NCBI GenBank assembly: GCA_002748705.1
Contig: PDSZ01000045.1
Span: forward strand, 1 to 64,000
Length of the DNA stretch: 64,000 bases
From: Candidatus Fermentibacterota bacterium
Lineage (GTDB): Bacteria; Fermentibacterota; Fermentibacteria; Fermentibacterales; Fermentibacteraceae
Direction: 5' to 3'
Of the stretch, positions 8,668-16,957 are shown in pieces. How positions within the stretch are numbered: position 1 is the first letter of the stretch; each line of letters starts with the position of its first letter. A program made the position numbers and the translations under genes. The notes under the pieces are model-generated. The model was not told the DNA's origin. It worked only from the letters and a program-made list of their open reading frames with translations, and ran no database searches.

Positions 8668-10909
8668 CTGCCATCTTTCTTGTGACAGAGCTGCCCTCTG
8701 CCTGCATCCGTACAAAGTAAATGCCCGGGAGCAGGCTGGAAGCGTCGATATTCAGCTGATTCACACCTGAAACAGCAGGCATGTCATGAATTGTTGAAAC
8801 GGTTCTTCCTGCAAGATCAACAAGTGAAATGTTCACATGTGATCCTTCAGGTGCGGTGAACTCAATTGCAGCTGAAGAACGCACCGGTGAAGGCCTCACC
8901 TGAGAGAGGTAGAAAGACGGTTCGGTTCCACCCTGAATTCCCTGGGAATTAACTTCTATCTCACCGTATACCGAAGAGTAGTTGTGAAGTCTGACACCAT
9001 AGAAAAGATTGCCTTCACCTGTTGCTGTGAAGTTCAGGGTTACGGTTCCAGCTGCTGATGTTGTTTCCTGAACATAGAAGGTTTCGTTGTATTCCGGGTG
9101 ATTGCCGATACCGTCGGTTATGGTTACCACGGCATTCTCCACAGGAACACCTTCTGAGGTTACTGTAAGGGTAAGGCTGTTGTCTCCTGAATTTACAGAA
9201 GCAGGAACATCAATTGAGATTTCGAAAGGAGCGCCTTCCAGATCACTGTTCGGTATGTCCATTGAAGGATCGCCGAACCAGTGGTACATCCTTGAGTTGT
9301 TCACACCGCCGCCTGGCATCTGCTGAATAATGTATGCCTGTGAAGCAGCAAACATTTCTCCGGCACAGGTGTTGCCTGTATCGAATAATTCCTTGAAAAG
9401 CTGCTTCTGAAAGAGGTTGTTTACTGTGGTAAGTGAAGGCGCGCTTGCGCCTAAAGTTCCGCTTGCTCCTACAGAAGGAGCATCCAGCCAGCTTTCGCAG
9501 AGGCAGTTATAAGGCTTGTCGTGGGTACCATTGCTGCATGCCACATTGAAAGCAGGGGGATAAAAGGTGTTTGTGCAGTCGTATATGGCACCTGCGTTCC
9601 ATCCAGGGCTCCACTGCCATGTGGTAATCGAACCGTGCCCCCGGTAGTTGACTATGCCTACACCATTATTGATAGCAGTCTGCACCTGTTCAGCTGTACC
9701 TCCCTCTGGAGGATAGCATGTTTCGAAGACCACATCTGCAAGGGCATAGTCATAGTTTGCCACTGCATTGGAGTTGGCTGTGTACTTATTCGGATAGTTT
9801 TCCTCATGTGCACAGAGAATCACACTTGCAGGCAGCGACGGGACTCCGGGCTCACCTGTGTATGACACATAGGACATTGCCTTTTCAGTCTGGTTCTCCA
9901 GCTGTGAAGAGTCTCCGGGAAAACGACCTACAGCTATATCAGGTATGTTGTCAGAAGTCATGCATTCGTAGTAGTAATCACCGTAAAAGTTGCCATAGTT
10001 TCTACCCTCTATCTGCTGATGTCTGGCTGGAATAAGTGCAAACCTTGTGACACCTGCCTGATAGAGACCGGTAATAACCGCCCTTACACTGGCGCTTGAT
10101 GCGCCCTCGTCAATTATGTTTATACTTACTCTGTGCCCCAGTGAATTAACCATGGCAAGAAAAGGGGTAATTGTGTCCAGGTTATCTTCAGGCACCAGAA
10201 CAATGTATACCACATCATCAGTGGAGACCGGTGAGTCATTCAAAGGAATGTTCAGCGACTCGTAATTAACTATTCCGGCACTGTGCATGGCAGCTATCTC
10301 AGGCCGAACAGAACACTGATACTCTCTGCTGCCTGTGAAATCCACTCTGGCGATCACCCTGGTTGCCACACTGAACCTGCCTGTCTCAGAATTCCAGCTC
10401 ACCGGATTCACCTGCAGAACCACTGTGTTCACCCCTGCCCATACGCCAGGCTCGTGAAGGGACACTGTCGAAGCAGGATAAACGCCGGCAGTGGAAGCGG
10501 AAAGCTCAACAAAATGAAAGGGCTCAACTGCAGAGTCGTACTGAAGCGGCTGTGTTGGATAGGCTCTGCCGGTGCAGACAAACTCTCTGTTTTCATCAGC
10601 CAGGGAGACCTCCGGTGTCATTCCCATTGGAACACCGAGAACAACTGAAATCACAGGAATCTCAGGCTGTCCAGGTAACTCACCTGTATTCCATCCTGCA
10701 CCTGGAATGTGGAATCTGGTGTAGCCTGCTGTTTCCTCAACAGAGTAACCTGAAAGGTCAATCTGAATCAGTGCATGTTCTCCGTCTGATTCAAGAACTG
10801 TTATTTCAGGCGGAGTACCGTACCTGCCTCCTGCTGAAACCCAGTTTCCAGGAACAGCCATTGTTCCCCAGCTTCCAAGTAGGGCCAAAAGAACGATATT
10901 AGTAATCAT
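8657..10909 (-). CDS. C25 family (gingipain-like) peptidase with T9SS sorting domain
   Basis: A secreted cysteine peptidase of 750 residues. After a signal peptide come a gingipain-type propeptide-like beta region and a caspase-fold C25 domain. The catalytic His lies in NYRGHGSITTW (about residue 425) and the catalytic Cys in NVACSNGTHD (about residue 456). An Ig-like region (about 560-660, FEISIDVPASVNSGDNSL) follows, and the last 80 residues form a type A sorting domain of the type IX secretion system (SPVRSSAAIEF, LVDLAGRTV, LLPGIYFVRM). T9SS cargo is moved across the outer membrane and released or attached to the surface. The ATG start follows a GGAGG ribosome binding site. Substrate specificity cannot be predicted. 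A second C25-like gene begins at 63427. Confidence 0.92.
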   Translation of the reverse strand: MITNIVLLALLGSWGTMAVPGNWVSAGGRYGTPPEITVLESDGEHALIQIDLSGYSVEETAGYTRFHIPGAGWNTGELPGQPEIPVISVVLGVPMGMTPEVSLADENREFVCTGRAYPTQPLQYDSAVEPFHFVELSASTAGVYPASTVSLHEPGVWAGVNTVVLQVNPVSWNSETGRFSVATRVIARVDFTGSREYQCSVRPEIAAMHSAGIVNYESLNIPLNDSPVSTDDVVYIVLVPEDNLDTITPFLAMVNSLGHRVSINIIDEGASSASVRAVITGLYQAGVTRFALIPARHQQIEGRNYGNFYGDYYYECMTSDNIPDIAVGRFPGDSSQLENQTEKAMSYVSYTGEPGVPSLPASVILCAHEENYPNKYTANSNAVANYDYALADVVFETCYPPEGGTAEQVQTAINNGVGIVNYRGHGSITTWQWSPGWNAGAIYDCTNTFYPPAFNVACSNGTHDKPYNCLCESWLDAPSVGASGTLGASAPSLTTVNNLFQKQLFKELFDTGNTCAGEMFAASQAYIIQQMPGGGVNNSRMYHWFGDPSMDIPNSDLEGAPFEISIDVPASVNSGDNSLTLTVTSEGVPVENAVVTITDGIGNHPEYNETFYVQETTSAAGTVTLNFTATGEGNLFYGVRLHNYSSVYGEIEVNSQGIQGGTEPSFYLSQVRPSPVRSSAAIEFTAPEGSHVNISLVDLAGRTVSTIHDMPAVSGVNQLNIDASSLLPGIYFVRMQAEGSSVTRKMAVVR

Positions 10910-10963
10910 AAAGCCTCCATTAGTGCATGTTATAGCATAAAAAGCTCATTTATAAATAAATGC

Positions 10964-11509
10964 TCAGGGGCCGCCGTCACTCTCCATAACACCTGCAACC
11001 ATTTCTCTGAGCATAGCTGAACTGAACGGTTTTCGCATGAACTCTCCAGGCCCGAGGGATCCGTAGCGTTTTTTTATCTCCTCTTCTCCGTAGCCGCTTG
11101 TGAGAATAACACCTGTCCGGAGATGAGAAGAGTGAATAGTATCCGCTACTTTTATGCCATCCATACCAGGCATTACCAGATCCACAATCACGCAGCCTAT
11201 AGACTCTGCGTTCTTGTTGAAAAGCTCCATACCACTCCGGCCATCTGCAGCTGTAAGTACCGAATACCCTGAAGCTGAAAGCATTCTTGAAGCGATATTT
11301 CTTATGACATCTTCATCATCTATGAAGAGTATCGATTTTCCACCGTTAGGTACAATCTCAGGAGCAGAGAGCAGAGCCAGACACTCTTCCGTTTCCCTGA
11401 TGGCTTCGCTGAGCTCAGAGGCCACATCGCCATCACTCTTACTTACGGCAAATTCAAGTCTGCTGAGAATGGATCTGAGTAAGGCCTTCAGTTTTGTTTC
11501 AGGCAACAA
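10964..11509 (-). CDS. Response regulator, receiver domain only
   Basis: A 181-residue protein with about 55 N-terminal helical residues followed by one CheY-like receiver domain (ILFIDDEDVIRN to the end). The acidic pair is in FIDDED, the phosphoacceptor Asp in VIVDLVMPGMDG, the Thr/Ser switch in ILTSGYG and the conserved Lys in RKPF, so it should be phosphorylatable. There is no output domain. The start is TTG behind a GGGAG ribosome binding site. No histidine kinase gene is adjacent; the partner is unknown. Single-domain regulators usually act by protein contacts or in phosphorelays. Confidence 0.9.
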   Translation of the reverse strand: MLPETKLKALLRSILSRLEFAVSKSDGDVASELSEAIRETEECLALLSAPEIVPNGGKSILFIDDEDVIRNIASRMLSASGYSVLTAADGRSGMELFNKNAESIGCVIVDLVMPGMDGIKVADTIHSSHLRTGVILTSGYGEEEIKKRYGSLGPGEFMRKPFSSAMLREMVAGVMESDGGP

Positions 11510-11549
11510 TATCTCCCGTCAATTGTCAACTCTTCTATTATTCTAATCA

Positions 11550-12182
11550 TCAGGTTTTATTGCAAGCTCTTAAGAACGGATTGGTACGAAGCTCTTGTGA
11601 CATAACCGTTGAGGGACCATGTCCCGAATAAATTACTGTATCTTCAGGAATTTCTTCAGAAAGCCTGACCAGTGTTTTTCTCATTGCTGAACTGGAACTG
11701 CCGGGAAGGTCAGTGCGACCTATGGATCCTGCAAAGAGAGTATCACCTGCAATGAGAATTCCATGGCCGTAGAGACAGATTGATCCCGGTGAATGACCTG
11801 GAGTATGCATAACTGTGAAAGACATATGCCCTGCTCTGACCTCCAGTCCCTCATAGAGTTCAGCTGAGGGAGCAGGCGGCTTCTCTGCACGAAATCCCCA
11901 TTCAGCAGCAACTGCGTCTGCCATATTGAACATCTCCCTGTCAGCAGGATGAAGCATGGTTTCAGGTGAGTGTTCAGCAATAATGGAAGCGGCGCCTCCC
12001 ACATGATCAAAATGACCGTGTGTGTATACAATGCAGTGAACCTCAGGAACATCTCTGAGAAGAATCTCCGGATCACCTCCAGGGTCAATAAGTAAAACCT
12101 TTCCTGTATCGGAACACCTTACTGAATAACAGTTAGTCTGAATCGGACCGACAACATGAACGGCAACTTCCAGTTTACTCAC
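11550..12182 (-). CDS. Metallo-beta-lactamase-fold hydrolase (GloB-like)
   Basis: A 210-residue cytoplasmic hydrolase of the glyoxalase II-like branch. The metal-binding motif THGHFDH (residues 54-60) is intact, followed by the later His in HTPGHSPGS, Asp in IAGDTLF and the final His in IYSGHG. Proteins of this size are often annotated as hydroxyacylglutathione hydrolase or persulfide dioxygenase-like, but the substrate cannot be decided here. The GTG start overlaps the end of the upstream TPR lipoprotein gene by eight bases, indicating coupled translation. Confidence 0.88.
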   Translation of the reverse strand: MSKLEVAVHVVGPIQTNCYSVRCSDTGKVLLIDPGGDPEILLRDVPEVHCIVYTHGHFDHVGGAASIIAEHSPETMLHPADREMFNMADAVAAEWGFRAEKPPAPSAELYEGLEVRAGHMSFTVMHTPGHSPGSICLYGHGILIAGDTLFAGSIGRTDLPGSSSSAMRKTLVRLSEEIPEDTVIYSGHGPSTVMSQELRTNPFLRACNKT

Positions 12183-13149
12183 AAATCCCCTCCAGTAAGG
12201 CTATACGGTTTCGTATTGAAGCAGTTCCGGAAGTATCAGGAAGCATCAGCATGAAACTCTCGTACTCAACAAGGGCGGATTCCATGTCACCCATGCCCTG
12301 GTAGCATTCTGCCAGACCAAGGCGTACCATTGGATTATTCGGACAGTCCTGTATCATTCGTTCAAGAACCTCAATTGCCTCAGAAAACCGTCCCTGTTCC
12401 GAGTATGCCAGCGCCAGAAGTTCTCTGCCCTGTAAATCTCCAGGCCATGCTGCAATAATCACCAGAGCAGCTTCCTCAGCCTCCTGATGTCTTTCCAGCA
12501 TTCCCAGCGCCCTGGCTCTTCCTGTGGCAGCTCCGTAATGGTTCGGTGAAAGAGACAGCACCGATTCAAAGTATTGAAGGGCCTTCTCAGCATCTCCTGC
12601 CATCATGGAAATGTTTCCGCAGTTGTACAGTACTGACGGATTATTCGGAGAACGGCGAAGGGCTGTGTTGAAACATGAGGCAGCCTCACTGTAAGAACCT
12701 GTTTCAAGCAATGCCATTCCGTAGTGATTGAAAGCCATGCCGTCAGATGGGTTCAGTTCCACTGCCATGGCTCCTGTCTCAAGGGCTTCCTCAAGACGAC
12801 CGGCACCAACCAGGGCGCCTGCAAGGCCGGTAAGCGCATCAACACGGGAGGAATCCGCCTCAATCACCTGCCGGTAGGCCTGAACAGCACCATTATAATC
12901 ACCAACAGACATTCTGACTGTTCCAAGGTTGTACAAGGCGTTGGCATTTCCTGGTTCAAGAACAGTAACCTGAACCAGAAGAGATTCGGCAAGTGCCGGA
13001 TTACCTGCCTCAAAAGCCTCTCCTGCAGAATCAAAGACCGCATGAGGATCAGCCTCTTCAGCCCTGCATGAGCAGAGAAACAGCACAGCAAATACCATTG
13101 CTATATTAGAGGGGAATAAACGGAGGTCAAAAAAAGTGGTCTTTCTCAT
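12175..13149 (-). CDS. TPR-repeat lipoprotein
   Basis: A 324-residue exported protein. The signal segment ends in LFLCSC, a plausible but non-ideal lipobox. About seven or eight tetratricopeptide repeats follow (for example GNANALYNLGTVRMSVGDYN, LGLAECYQGMGDMESALVEY), from about residue 35 to the C terminus. TPR arrays mediate protein contacts, and such lipoproteins often scaffold outer-membrane machines, including PorW-type T9SS parts; that link is speculative. Its ATG start overlaps by 14 bases the GTG start of the divergent gene at 13136, so the two promoters must lie inside the opposite coding regions. Confidence 0.82.
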   Translation of the reverse strand: MRKTTFFDLRLFPSNIAMVFAVLFLCSCRAEEADPHAVFDSAGEAFEAGNPALAESLLVQVTVLEPGNANALYNLGTVRMSVGDYNGAVQAYRQVIEADSSRVDALTGLAGALVGAGRLEEALETGAMAVELNPSDGMAFNHYGMALLETGSYSEAASCFNTALRRSPNNPSVLYNCGNISMMAGDAEKALQYFESVLSLSPNHYGAATGRARALGMLERHQEAEEAALVIIAAWPGDLQGRELLALAYSEQGRFSEAIEVLERMIQDCPNNPMVRLGLAECYQGMGDMESALVEYESFMLMLPDTSGTASIRNRIALLEGICE

Positions 13150-14230
13150 CTCAGCTCTTCTTTTTCAGGCTGGCTATTCGCCGGACCCTTATCTTGTTTT
13201 CCTACAGTCAGATTCTGTTCTTGCAGGGATTGAAAGCGTGTCTTACGATTTCCATTTCAGAGGAACCGGTTCACTGGCAAACATAATACCGGAGGTAACA
13301 GGCAAAGCAATTCTGACTAAACCGGAGCAGAACTCGCATCCAGTAATGCAGCTGGACTTCATACAGCTTATTCACCCTGGCTCAATACCTGAGTTCAGAG
13401 TGCCTGTCACTTATATGGCAACAGAAGATTCTCTCTACAGAATAGATCACACAAGAGAAACCATAACAAAAGGTCCTGCTGAAGGCATATTCAATTACCC
13501 TCCTACTGCGGTTCTCATGGAATATGTGCTTCCCTCTCCTTTTCACGATGAGATCAACGCCGACTCTGTTGCAATTCTCTATCCGGAAACGATTAATGGA
13601 GTTCTCTGCCATGTGTTCCATGTCTACTACGCAGACAGAATGGGAGAGGCAGTGTGGTATATAGGAAAGAATGACTTTCTTCCTTATGCAGTGGAGAGAA
13701 TTGACTACTACGGCCCCAGGGGTACAGCAGGGGGACAGAGGCTTGAGACTGGATTTATTGATACTGATGCCGATTCTAATCTGGATCTGTCTCCATACTC
13801 CAATTACAGGAAACTTGGTTTCATGCACCTGGCTGCCCCTGGAGAACAGGCTGCAGATGTCTTCCTGGCAGACATGGATGGATTTGTAGAGAAAATTGTT
13901 TTTCCCAGAGAATCCCCTGTGCTTTTAAGTTTCTTCTCATCGTGGGATCCGGCATCTCTTGAGACACTCGGGCTCTTGAACCGTATCGCGGAAAGAAGCG
14001 ACCTGAATGCAACGGCGGTTTCCCTATGGGAATCCTCCGACCCGTCTTCAAGACTTGAGGGCCTTTCAATGAACTTCAAGGTGCTTATACACGGCGAAGA
14101 CACAGCTGAAGACTATGGTGTTGTTACAGTGCCTTCTATGGTTCTTGTAAGCGAAACAGGAGAGGTTCTTTTCTCAACAGATGTTTTCGAAGAAATGACA
14201 GAAGAAAACATTATGGAGAATCTCAGGTAA
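13136..14230 (+). CDS. Exported protein with C-terminal thioredoxin-like fold lacking Cys-x-x-Cys
   Basis: A 364-residue protein with a short signal peptide. Residues about 25-235 resemble the beta-rich DUF2092/outer-membrane-lipoprotein-sorting type (TETGF- and YIGKNDFLPYAVERIDYYG-like strands). Residues about 255-364 look like a TlpA/redoxin thioredoxin fold (SPVLLSFFSSWDPASLETL ... VTVPSMVLVSETGEVLFSTD, with the cis-Pro in VPSM). Where TlpA proteins have Trp-Cys-x-x-Cys this protein has SWDPAS, so it cannot do thiol chemistry. The GTG start lies nine bases behind GGAGG (13122-13126), overlapping the divergent TPR gene. Domain calls are by eye and moderately sure; the function is unknown. 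Confidence 0.68.
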   Translation: MVFLISALLFQAGYSPDPYLVFLQSDSVLAGIESVSYDFHFRGTGSLANIIPEVTGKAILTKPEQNSHPVMQLDFIQLIHPGSIPEFRVPVTYMATEDSLYRIDHTRETITKGPAEGIFNYPPTAVLMEYVLPSPFHDEINADSVAILYPETINGVLCHVFHVYYADRMGEAVWYIGKNDFLPYAVERIDYYGPRGTAGGQRLETGFIDTDADSNLDLSPYSNYRKLGFMHLAAPGEQAADVFLADMDGFVEKIVFPRESPVLLSFFSSWDPASLETLGLLNRIAERSDLNATAVSLWESSDPSSRLEGLSMNFKVLIHGEDTAEDYGVVTVPSMVLVSETGEVLFSTDVFEEMTEENIMENLR

Positions 14231-14237
14231 AGAAAAA

Positions 14238-14255
14238 GGGAGCCCGAAAGCTCCC
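14238..14255 (-). terminator. Intrinsic terminator of the secG / tRNA-Leu transcript
   Basis: GGGAGC and GCTCCC form a six-base-pair stem around a six-base loop. Read on the minus strand it is followed directly by TTTTTCTTT, a good U-tract, ending the transcript that carries secG and tRNA-Leu. On the plus strand it sits just after the stop at 14230 but has only a poor T-run. Confidence 0.82.
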
Positions 14256-14266
14256 TGATTTATACA

Positions 14267-14353
14267 TGGTACCGGGGGCGGGACTTGAACCCGCACAGGC
14301 TATTGCCCACCAGGTCCTTAACCTGGCGTGTCTGCCAATTCCACCACCCCGGC
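14267..14353 (-). tRNA. tRNA-Leu, anticodon AAG
   Basis: An 87-base class II tRNA with encoded CCA. The acceptor stem pairs GCCGGGG with CCCCGGT (one G-U), the D stem is GTG/CAC and the T arm is GCGGG-TTCAAGT-CCCGC. The long variable arm (GGC AATA GCC) is typical of tRNA-Leu. The anticodon stem CCAGG/CCTGG encloses the loop TTAAGGA, putting AAG at 14319-14317. A34 is unusual in bacteria outside tRNA-Arg(ACG); after deamination to inosine it would read CUU and CUC. It sits five bases after secG and before a shared terminator, so the tRNA is probably processed from the secG transcript. Confidence 0.95.
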
Positions 14354-14358
14354 ACTCA

Positions 14359-14586
14359 TCAGTTGAAGATTGCCAGAAGGAATGAAAGAACCATGAACAG
14401 TACTGCCAGCACAGTGGTTGCCTTACTGAGAAGGCTCACAGCACCTCTGCTGCCGAAGGAAGCAGTAAGCGCTCCACCTCCACCGAAGGCACCTGAAAGA
14501 CCATCGCCCTTGGACTTCTGAAGCAGCACAACAGCCACCAGAAGAACACATACCAGAACATGGACAAAAGTAAGTACAGCTATCAT
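14359..14586 (-). CDS. secG: Preprotein translocase subunit SecG
   Basis: A 75-residue inner-membrane protein with two membrane helices (about residues 3-21 and 51-73), separated by the conserved cytoplasmic segment LLQKSKGDGLSGAFGGGG that marks SecG. It stimulates SecYEG-dependent export. The ATG start follows GGGAG at a spacing of about nine bases. tRNA-Leu follows within five bases, a secG-tRNA-Leu linkage also known from other bacteria. Confidence 0.95.
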   Translation of the reverse strand: MIAVLTFVHVLVCVLLVAVVLLQKSKGDGLSGAFGGGGALTASFGSRGAVSLLSKATTVLAVLFMVLSFLLAIFN

Positions 14587-14662
14587 TCAGTGTTACTCCC
14601 TCATTTTCGAAGCCGATATATACAAAACGCATAACAAGGTGGCAAGGGTCTTATGCAACTGA

Positions 14663-15202
14663 CTACTTTTCAAGCAGTAACAGAATCTTCTCCAGAGTCA
14701 GGTTCTTTCCCGGACACTCTGTTGATGAGCCTTTCACCATTCGGTGCAGCGTAATTCCGTCAATACCTATGTTATAATTCTTCATCAGTCTTCTCAGCAG
14801 TGTTCTCAGCGACTCCAACTGAGAAGAGGTAGGCTCTGTATCATTGAAGTTTCCCACCAGACAGACACCAATAGAGTTCCTGTTGGCTCCTCTGGCATGA
14901 GCCCCCTGATAAGGCAGCTTTCTGCCCTCCTCCACACAACCATCAGGGCTCTCTGTTCCATTACCTATAACAAAGTGATAGCCCAGATCCTCCCACCTGT
15001 TCACAGCCCGGTGCAGAAGACGGAACAGCTCTGCATTTCCGGTAGATGTGGCAGAATGGTGCACAACTATCCTTGAGATATTATCCATCTTCGCTGTATC
15101 AGGTACATTTACCGGCTCTGAAAATTTAACTGCTTCAGACTCGGTAATGCGTTGAGCAACCTCATCATATCCAAGCTGTCTTAACCATTCAGTTTTTTTC
15201 AA
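14663..15202 (-). CDS. N-acetylmuramoyl-L-alanine amidase (Amidase_2/PGRP type)
   Basis: A 179-residue zinc amidase that cleaves the bond between muramic acid and L-Ala of peptidoglycan. Zinc ligands are His48 (in VVHHS), His153 (in LHRMV) and Cys163 (in STECPG). The substrate-groove motifs YHFVIGNG and YQGAHARGANRNSIGVCLVG are present. It is only an amidase domain plus a short N-terminal extension, without an evident signal peptide, so it is cytoplasmic, prophage-like or released by another route. The end near 14663 is 76 bases from secG. Catalytic assignment is secure; the location is not. Confidence 0.9.
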   Translation of the reverse strand: MKKTEWLRQLGYDEVAQRITESEAVKFSEPVNVPDTAKMDNISRIVVHHSATSTGNAELFRLLHRAVNRWEDLGYHFVIGNGTESPDGCVEEGRKLPYQGAHARGANRNSIGVCLVGNFNDTEPTSSQLESLRTLLRRLMKNYNIGIDGITLHRMVKGSSTECPGKNLTLEKILLLLEK

Positions 15203-15267
15203 GTATATTCCGCCCTGTCAGGTACGAATTTATTGTTTCGAAAGCCAGAACTCACAGGAGTAATACT

Positions 15268-16101
15268 ATGCCAGAAAGGTATCTTGGTACAAGAGTCGGT
15301 GTTTATGTTGATGTTTCCAATCTGACAATGAACGGCGGCTACGGTATGCGGTATGACATTTTGAGGGAGTTTGCATGCCGAAACGGCGCAAGGCCTGTAA
15401 GACTGAATGCTTATGTAAGCTATGACGAACAGCGAGCAAAAACAGACTACGATTACAGAGACGGTCAGAAAAGGTTCCATAGCGCCCTTCGCGATACAGG
15501 CTTCAAGGTAATCCGCAAGGTCATGAAATGGTACACAGACGATACAGGTGCCCGTTTCGGCAAAGCCAATGTTGATCTGGACATGGCAGTGGATGTTCTC
15601 ATGCAGTCAGATAAACTTGACAAGGTTCTGATAGCTTCAGGCGACGGCGACTTCACAAGGGTTGTGAGCACAGTTCAGAACAAAGGCTGCCGTGTTGAGG
15701 TAATAGGTTTTGATAATGTATCCAGAGAACTGAGAGACGAAGCAGACCTTTACATATCAGGTTTTCTTGTACCCAACCTCCTCCCCTTCAAAGGCCTTGA
15801 AGACTACTCAAAATGGGGCGATATGGGCTCATTCGTAAGAGGTGTATGCGTCAGCCACGAAAAGGGCTTCGGATTCCTTCGCTACATGAAGAAATTCTCC
15901 GGCGACCTGTGGAAGATAGACAACAGAGACCCTGAATCTCCCTACAGCAACATCTTCTTTCACGACTCAAACCTGCCGGGAAATGTGGACTATTTCAAGC
16001 TTCCCGACAGAGACCTTATTTTCGAGTTTGAGATTGCAGAAGGTACAGAGCCGGGAAAGACACAGGCAATCAACATTGGAGCACTCCGCGCCCTTACATA
16101 G
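15268..16101 (+). CDS. NYN (PIN-like) RNase domain fused to a cold-shock domain
   Basis: A 277-residue protein. Residues about 5-165 form a NYN/LabA-type nuclease domain: Asp in GVYVDVSNLTMNGGYG near the start, KANVDLDMAVDVL and IASGDGDFTRVV supply the acidic cluster typical of NYN metal sites. Residues about 190-275 form an OB-fold resembling a cold-shock domain, with GFGFLRY in place of the RNP1 motif and NIFFHDSNL in place of RNP2. The combination suggests an RNA-binding ribonuclease. The ATG start follows AGGAG at seven bases. It ends convergently with the DUF2249 gene across a hairpin. Target RNA is unknown. Confidence 0.84.
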   Translation: MPERYLGTRVGVYVDVSNLTMNGGYGMRYDILREFACRNGARPVRLNAYVSYDEQRAKTDYDYRDGQKRFHSALRDTGFKVIRKVMKWYTDDTGARFGKANVDLDMAVDVLMQSDKLDKVLIASGDGDFTRVVSTVQNKGCRVEVIGFDNVSRELRDEADLYISGFLVPNLLPFKGLEDYSKWGDMGSFVRGVCVSHEKGFGFLRYMKKFSGDLWKIDNRDPESPYSNIFFHDSNLPGNVDYFKLPDRDLIFEFEIAEGTEPGKTQAINIGALRALT

Positions 16102-16226
16102 AACCTGCTGTTCAACCTGAGCTATCGTCAGTATGCGGCAGGCTGAAAAGCCGGCCAACACCTGGCAGCAGCAAGCAATGTTAACAGAAAAATAACGAAA
16201 AGCTATTGAGTATCTGCACAGGGGCG

Positions 16227-16253
16227 AGTCCTGCCGGCTCAGCCGGCAGGACT
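16227..16253. terminator. Perfect hairpin between convergent genes
   Basis: Thirteen bases (AGTCCTGCCGGCT) and their exact complement flank a single C. It lies between the convergent NYN-CSD and DUF2249 genes. Neither side has a U-tract, so it is either a factor-dependent or bidirectional terminator, or a repeated palindromic element. No second copy was recognised in this window. Confidence 0.45.
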
Positions 16254-16264
16254 TGATGGCAGTA

Positions 16265-16957
16265 TTACTGGTTTACTTTAACCTCAGGATTACGGTTTCC
16301 GAACTTTTCAAGAAGTTCAGCCATGATGTCATTGCGGCTTTTGCCTGCACTGTCCATGGATTTTATCATTCGGTATGCACCGAATAGAGGTGACGGACCT
16401 ATCTCAGAAGCAAAGGTTCCAATACCGCCGTTCCAAACCAGAAGGGTAAAAAGCTCATCCAGTTCAGCGACAGTTACACCAGCTGACCATGCCTTTACCA
16501 GTTCTCTGGTTGCCTGACGGAACCTGCCGGCGCCTACACCGTTGGCCAATGAGAGAAGCAGTCTTGTCTTCATGTCGATTGCCGGTTCTTCACCGTTCCA
16601 GACCAGGTCCCAGAAGTTAACCACTATGTCAGCCAGTTTATCGTCAATGCTCTTGAAATTGAGAATAGCAGTGGGTTTCAGCGGCATATCGCCTCCCCCT
16701 GCATACTCAGGCTCCTTAACCTCAGTACGGTAGAAGTAAACCCTGTACTCAGTTTCACCGGCTTTTTCTGTTTCGTGCTGAAAACCCAGATCACTCATGG
16801 CAGAATAGAGCGGAACAGGCTCAAAACTCTGCACCACGCATATGCCTTCTCCGGAATTAATTGAAGCAGCCTTTCTGAGAAAGCCTGGAAGGAAATTTCC
16901 CACAGCCTTTCTCACATCAATCACTTCAAACCCGCTCTTCTTGTCACTCCAGTTCAT
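16265..16957 (-). CDS. DUF2249 domain protein with CMD/AhpD-like helical C-terminal part
   Basis: A 230-residue cytoplasmic protein. The first 75 residues match the TusA-like DUF2249 fold (EVIDVRKAVGNFLPGFLRKA ... ICVVQSFEPVPLYSAMSDLGF). The helical second half (about 115-215, RLLLSLANGVGAGRFRQATRELVKAWSAGVTVAELDELFTL in pieces) resembles carboxymuconolactone decarboxylase/AhpD-like helices, without a Cys-x-x-Cys pair. The ATG follows AGGAAA. DUF2249 proteins are often found with nitrogen-oxide or iron-sulfur genes, but none is adjacent, so function is open. The second domain call is tentative. Confidence 0.65.
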   Translation of the reverse strand: MNWSDKKSGFEVIDVRKAVGNFLPGFLRKAASINSGEGICVVQSFEPVPLYSAMSDLGFQHETEKAGETEYRVYFYRTEVKEPEYAGGGDMPLKPTAILNFKSIDDKLADIVVNFWDLVWNGEEPAIDMKTRLLLSLANGVGAGRFRQATRELVKAWSAGVTVAELDELFTLLVWNGGIGTFASEIGPSPLFGAYRMIKSMDSAGKSRNDIMAELLEKFGNRNPEVKVNQ

